Part shown: piece by piece, positions 59,118 through 64,000 of the stretch
Numbering within the stretch: position 1 is the stretch's first letter
Layout: every line of letters begins with the position of its first letter
NCBI GenBank assembly: GCA_027605045.1
Contig: JAQFWX010000080.1
Location: forward strand, 62,001 to 126,000
Direction: 5' to 3'
DNA from: Phallus indusiatus
Taxonomy: Eukaryota > Basidiomycota > Agaricomycetes > Phallales > Phallaceae
Length of the DNA stretch: 64,000 bases
Notes under the pieces: generated by a model
What the model saw: the letters and a program-made list of their open reading frames with translations, nothing else
Database searches by the model: none
What the model was told of the DNA's origin: nothing
Made by a program: the position numbers and the translations under genes

Positions 59118-61989
59118 ATGGTGGTGTCGCGCCGCATATTCACCTATCTACGTAAACCCATTATATATATCCCACTGGCAGCAGGATCGTCCTATGCGCT
59201 TTACTCTCATTTCTCATCTTCATCGACGTCATCGTTGACTGTACCTTATGGGACCGCTCAATCGCGGCGCCCTCCTCCGCCTTGGGTTCCGCCTAGCAGA
59301 GAGGAAATGCTTCGGGCTCTTCAACGTGGAGCTCGTGCTGTTTCAGTTCACAAGTCCGGGGATAATGAAAAGGGAAAAAACGGTGATGACTCGGATAATG
59401 TCGACGAAAACGGAATTGGGGAGTACGATCTTCTCGTCGTTGGTGGTGGTGCGACTGGTGCCGGTGTAGCGCTGGATGCCGCGAGCAGAGGCTTAAAAGT
59501 CGCACTCGTCGAAAGAGACGACTTTGCATCTGGTGCGTAGAATATACTGGTGCTTAGGGTTTTTGTTGTCTTTCTAAAATTAGATACTTTTTTGTTTCAC
59601 TAGGTACATCCTCTAAATCTACTAAACTTGTCCATGGAGGTGTGCGTTACCTCCAGAAAGCCGTTATGGAGCTCGATTATGAACAATACAAGCTCGTCAG
59701 AGAGGCATTACACGAACGCAAAATATTCCTCCAGACCGCTCCTTATTTGTCAAACATGCTTCCCATCATGTTGCCAGTATACAAGTGCGTGCCAAGAAGA
59801 GAGAGAAAAAAAACTTAATATAAGAAAATCTGACGCATTGATCTTAGGTATTGGCAGGTCCCGTACTATTGGGCGGGGTGTAAAATGTATGATATTCTAG
59901 CCGGCGGCGAAAATATGGAAAGCTCGTACGTTATGAGTAAAGGCAGAGCGCTTGAGGCTTTTCCAATGTTGAAAGCCGAAGGTCTGGTCGGTGCTGTAGT
60001 ATACTACGATGGTATGAAAATAAACATACATTCCCTTGAACCCGAACCTAAAACAATTTTGATTTTTCAAGGGCAACATAATGACTCCCGAATGAATATT
60101 GCGCTTGTAATGACAGCCGTCCAACAAGGCGCCGTAGTAGCAAATTACGTCGAAGTGACTTCCCTGTCTAAATCCAAGGATGGGAAGTTGAATGGCGCAG
60201 AAGTTCGAGATACCCTATCCAACAAGACCTGGAAAATTCGCGCAAAAGTAATAGCGGATTCCTTTTTCTACTAATTTCAATTCATAAATGACACAATTAC
60301 ATAGGGAATTATCAACGCTACAGGTCCCTTCGCCGATACGCTTTTAACACTAGACGACCCCACCCACAAACCCATAGTCCAACCTTCCTCCGGCATCCAC
60401 ATCACCCTCCCAAACTACTATTCCCCACGCAAAATGGGCCTTCTCGATCCCGCAACCTCAGACGGAAGAGTGATTTTTTTCCTTCCATGGCAAGGAAACA
60501 CCATCGCCGGCACAACCGACGCCAAAGCCTCCGTCCAACGCGACCCCAAACCACGCGAAGAAGAAATCCGATGGGTACTCGATGAAGTACGACGGTACCT
60601 GTCTCCGGATATTAAAGTTCGGCGTGGGGACGTTTTGTCCGCCTGGAGTGGATTGCGTCCGCTTGTTTTGAATCCACATCAGGTTGAAAAAGGCGCAGGC
60701 GCAGGGACGGCTGGGCTTGTTAGGAATCATATTGTGTATGTTTCGCCGAGTGGGTTGGTTACTATTGCGGGAGGGAAGTGGACGACGTATAGAGCTATGG
60801 CTGAGGAGACGGTTGATCGTGCTGTGAAAGAGTTTGGACTTGAGAGAAAAGCGGGACCGTGTGTTACGGAGCGGTTGAGGTTGATTGGCAGTGAGGGGTG
60901 GAGTCGGAATATGTTTATTGGGTTGATTCAACGGGTCAGTTTTGAATTTTTGTTGTCTATGGGCAGTAATCTTAGTTTTATTTTATTTTATTTTTAGTAT
61001 GGTCTTTCGACGGATATTGCCAAGCACCTTGCGGAGAATTATGGTGATAGAGCGTGGACAGTATGCGCATTAGCTGAACCAACGGGGTCACCTTGGCCTT
61101 TGCATGGTAAAAGACTATCTCAACAATACCCATGTACGCTCTAGAACTTTTATCCTCCTCTTCTGTTTCATTGACTTATATGATTCGTTGAACAGTTATA
61201 TCCTCAGAAATCCTCTACTCCATAAAATATGAATACGCACAAACAGCAGTAGACTTTCTCGCACGAAGATGCCGCCTCGCGTTCCTGAATTCACGAACGG
61301 CGTACGACGTGTTACCCACCGTGATTGACTCAATGGCTCGCGAATTAAAGTGGAGTTCTTCTAGAAAACGAGAAGAATACGAAAGAGCTGTGAAATTTTT
61401 GGGTAATATGGGTTTAAGATTCATCGACGAGAAAAATGACAACAACTGGAAAAGCTCGGGGCTATTCGGACTATTCGGGTGGATTGAGAAATTATTGGGA
61501 CGCGAGCTTGGATTGAGCACACCTTTAGGTCGAACGCGTATTACCACTTTATACAGTCGTGCTCAGTTTGAGCCTCGTGAGTTGGAGAGCCTCCGGACGG
61601 TGTTTAATAAAACTCGACCACCGGACGACGACGACCACCGAGTTGTTGAAGGTCAAGGTCAAGATCAAACTCCCAAATCACTATCGAAATCTCAACTGGC
61701 TGGGTTGTTGAGTCAAGTACGCGGATACGAACAGACTAAAGTTCAGCATATTGAAAGTGCGTTTTCGCAACTTGGTTTGGGGAATGGTGTGAGCGCTATT
61801 GGATGGAATGAATTTTTGGAGGTGCGTGTCGTGTTCCTTATTTATTGGTATTGTGGTGCTGAAATTCTTTTTTTGAATTAGGTTTGTGCAGCTCTCAAAG
61901 AGCTTTTCGCTGAGCCGTTTGAGCCTGTTCGTGTCAGTGGTAGAATAGCGAGGAGTATTCCCGTTGAGAAAAGTGGTGGTGGTGTATGA
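59118..61989 (+). CDS. GUT2: Mitochondrial FAD-dependent glycerol-3-phosphate dehydrogenase
   Basis: Oxidises glycerol-3-phosphate to dihydroxyacetone phosphate at the outer face of the inner mitochondrial membrane and feeds electrons to ubiquinone. The start at 59118 gives [20 protein letters not shown], a basic mitochondrial targeting and anchor segment. The FAD-binding Rossmann motif is [20 protein letters not shown], followed across an intron by [20 protein letters not shown]. Further family blocks are [91 protein letters not shown] and [20 protein letters not shown]. The C-terminal region has an EF-hand-like relic ([20 protein letters not shown], followed by NEFLEV) and ends at 61987-61989. 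Seven or so exons and about 750 residues; looks intact. Transcribed away from ALO1. Confidence 0.95.
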
Positions 61990-62475
61990 GTTAGACTCGT
62001 TCCCGACTGCGAATTTGTGATATAAGTTAGTTGATTTGACAGTGGTATTTCTTTCTTTTTGTTTATGTTTCCTTTTCATATCCGCGCATGCTATCTTCAT
62101 GTCATTGAAATAGAAATCAACCCCCTAGTCAATTTTGGATTATTCTAGCTTGGTTCTCAAGTTTGTAAAAACAAAGTTTTTGAATCTTCCCACTATTGTA
62201 TATTTGCGATCGGACAGTCAAGATCAATTGAGCATTTTTAAGTCTAGGACGACCAGTTATGCAGCTACAGCTGAGCTACTTAGTATGGGCTAAGAGGTAT
62301 GTATTCATATGCTTTAGCTGCAACTTATTGGAAGTAATTATGTAAATTTGAGAAATTGAGAGTTCGTTCAATAATTCAAGTTTTCCAGAAAGTCGACAAT
62401 ACAAAACAAGGTGTACTAGTAGTACGAGACAAAAACGAAAACCGCCGGTACTACTACAAAAATACATATATATTG
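61990..62475. other. Convergent 3' region between GUT2 and the cysteine-rich gene
   Basis: About 490 bases, AT-rich, holding two 3' UTRs. On the minus strand, 62257-62267 reads TAGCTCAGCTG, which resembles a tRNA A box, but no B box or cloverleaf follows. A minus ORF at 62276-62467 has no features. Confidence 0.45.
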
Positions 62476-62965
62476 TTATCCCAAACTACGCACGAGGCTC
62501 GAGACATCATTTTGGCAACAACATGGTTGAACTAAAGCTTTGATCCAACCAATATTCGCTTGCGGTTCCGGTTTGAGCAATCCGCTCTGAACTGCTATGA
62601 ATGTTTACTTATAAATCATTAGATCGGAAAGAAAAATCTATGAAAAACAAGAAAACGACGATCGTACTCTTTTCGCGGTATCGACATAGATTGCATTTGG
62701 GATCAACAGTGTCGAAAGCCCAAGCAGGTGACAAACATCCGCAAAGCTGACATCTAGGAATTCTCTTCAAAAAAAGGTTAACGCGTCCGAGTTCATTTTA
62801 TCTTGTTATTTGTGCGAAAACACTCACTCCGCTGCAAGTTCCAAAAACTTTACAAGCTTCGCAGAGACCTGCTTTATCTTTGAAGGCGTATTTACGACCG
62901 CAGCCTGGATTCTTAGATTTGGAGTCAAGTGAAGCGCATCGAGTTGTCGATGTCATGAACATCAT
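62476..62965 (-). CDS. Small cysteine-rich protein, possible zinc-binding
   Basis: Assembled by hand from three short exons on the minus strand, so it is missing from any simple ORF scan. The first exon (ATG 62965) reads MMFMTSTTRCASLDS, then NPGCGRKYAFKDKAGLCEAC and KVFGTCSG, up to a donor at about 62826. The second exon, after the acceptor near 62752, reads CQLCGCLSPAWAFDTVDPKC and NLCRYREK. The third (from about 62596) reads VQSGLLKPEPQANIGWIKAL and VQPCCCQND, ending LVRSLG with the stop at 62476-62478. The C-x2-C pairs suggest one or two zinc-binding knuckles. There is no signal peptide: the start is hydrophobic but short. The three exons join in frame across GT-AG introns, and spacing and composition are coherent, but the family is not recognised. 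Alternative acceptors are possible. Confidence 0.6.
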
Positions 62966-63147
62966 CGTTGATAATTGTTTGTTTTAATTCAAAAGTTTGA
63001 GGTTTGAGTTTAGGTTTGGATGGAGATGGGTTGAGAGCTTGATGAATGTCGGGGTGAGTTTGATAGGTGGAGGGTGAGAGTCGACAGGAGAAGTTCAAGT
63101 TAAGGACAGTAATGTAATGTTTCGAGTTTTATATCTCGGGTCCAAAG

Positions 63148-63916
63148 TTATTCAGGATCGTCCTCCTTTGGATCGGAACTACTGACTCCTTTTTCGTCCT
63201 TGTACACATTACAATAGTGGACGCTGGCATGAAAATTCCAAGTCCAATCCTGCCAGTCAATAAACCTGAAAATTATTTTTTGCATATCATGATTAAATGT
63301 ACGATAGACCACCTTTCATGGGAAACGTTAGTATACATATCACCGTTTCCTACGACTTTACTCCGTAACGCCGGTTTATTTATATGAAATGTTTCACTTT
63401 TAGTTGATCAATAAAAGAAACTGTCGATTGAAGATTCGTAGATTCCTTTGTGCGACGCAAAAGGAATGAGGCCGGTTCCGATCGGAGTTAGATATGTTCA
63501 GCGAGCCTAGAGGGTGCCGGGGATTTTGGTCGCAACTTACCAGTGGTCACTGGACGGCCTCCACAAGATTTGAAAAATTACTGGTATAATGGTCAATTAT
63601 GACATATGTAATGTGTACCCTTTCGGAAACACCAAGCACGAGAATGAAGCCGTTTGTCAAAAAATTATAGACGGACCAAGTCAACGCCATGTCTTCATCA
63701 ATACTAATAGCAGTGTGCACTCGTTCTGATGAAAGTGGGGGTAAAATAACACAAAGCAAATAGCAACAAGAAAGCAAAGATTAACGACTATAATCGAAAA
63801 AGAGACAAAGGAGGAGAAAAAAACACGTGCCCTACAAGCTTGAACAGCCAAATTCATAACAACATACACGCGTACATACAATACTATCATAGGTAGAATA
63901 TACCTTTATCGATCAT
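63148..63916 (-). CDS. Small predicted membrane protein of unknown function
   Basis: Hand-built model of five exons on the minus strand. A tiny first exon (MIDK, ATG at 63916, donor at 63903) joins after an intron of about 170 bases to ERVHTAISIDEDMALTWSVY and NFLTNGFILVL. Then follow IFQILWRPSSDHC, ETFHINKPALRSKVVGNGDM, YTNVSHE, and the last exon RFIDWQDWTWNFHASVHYCN with VYKDEKGVSSSDPKEDDPE, stopping at 63148-63150. All joins are in frame at GT-AG sites. One hydrophobic segment is visible (NFLTNGFILVLVIFQIL), followed by a polar tail rich in Trp, His and acidic residues. The last two exons are the most convincing part; the tiny first exon is the weakest, and the true gene could begin beyond the right edge. 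No family recognised. Confidence 0.45.
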
Positions 63917-64000
63917 GAAAGTCTATGGAGTCGTGGCCGCCCTACTTGAGAGAAAGCAAGTAGACAAGAACACATAAAGAAAAGTGAAAAAAAAGAAAAA

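Noticed and set aside
62246..62290. tRNA-like A box on the minus strand (TAGCTCAGCTG)
   Set aside because: No B box (GGTTCGA-type) at the right distance, and the flanks do not form acceptor, anticodon and T stems.
1..64000. CRISPR array, bacterial operons or prophage
   Set aside because: No regularly spaced repeats; the genes have eukaryotic introns and fungal families throughout.

Overview
The window is nuclear DNA from a filamentous fungus, most likely an Agaricomycete (mushroom-forming basidiomycete). Coding regions are split by many short GT-AG introns of roughly 50-60 bases. Genes lie on both strands without operons, some promoters are pyrimidine-rich, and several families have a basidiomycete-like form. 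All functional calls come from reading translated exons by eye; no database search was run.

Layout: (1) 208-8.4 kb holds an acetylpolyamine-amidohydrolase/HDAC-type gene (208-1875) followed by a decayed second copy (about 5210-6190). Weaker sequence similarity in the flanks suggests an old tandem segmental duplication. (2) 8.5-9.9 kb encodes a TEA/ATTS-domain transcription factor. (3) 12.1-17.9 kb is a divergent pair: an Iml2/TTC39-family protein (minus) and a VIT plus von Willebrand A protein (plus). (4) 17.9-24.3 kb is gene-poor and holds a broken Pif1-like helicase tail and one unknown membrane ORF. (5) 24.3-29.5 kb carries, on the minus strand, a large disordered coiled-coil protein and an acyl-CoA:6-aminopenicillanic-acid-acyltransferase-like (peptidase C45) enzyme. 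(6) 30.6-36.8 kb has two tandem MFS (DHA1, polyamine/drug type) transporter genes, followed by an intron-rich oligopeptide transporter (38.4-42.7 kb). (7) 43.1-46.9 kb is a large low-complexity membrane-anchored protein, convergent with a large RGS-domain membrane protein (48.2-52.7 kb). (8) 55.1-62.0 kb holds D-arabinono-1,4-lactone oxidase (ALO1) and mitochondrial glycerol-3-phosphate dehydrogenase (GUT2), transcribed divergently with a TIR-bearing MITE-like element between them. (9) 62.4-63.9 kb holds two small multi-exon genes, assembled here exon by exon: a cysteine-rich protein and a small membrane protein.

Functional links are modest. ALO1 and GUT2 are both FAD enzymes associated with mitochondria. 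The amidohydrolase, the C45 acyltransferase, the two MFS exporters and the peptide importer could all handle amide or peptide compounds, but nothing in the sequence proves a cluster. I did not find a convincing undescribed defence or mobile system. The most distinctive structures are the decayed HDAC duplication, the MITE with an internal foldback and telomere-like motif, and the two small genes at the right end.
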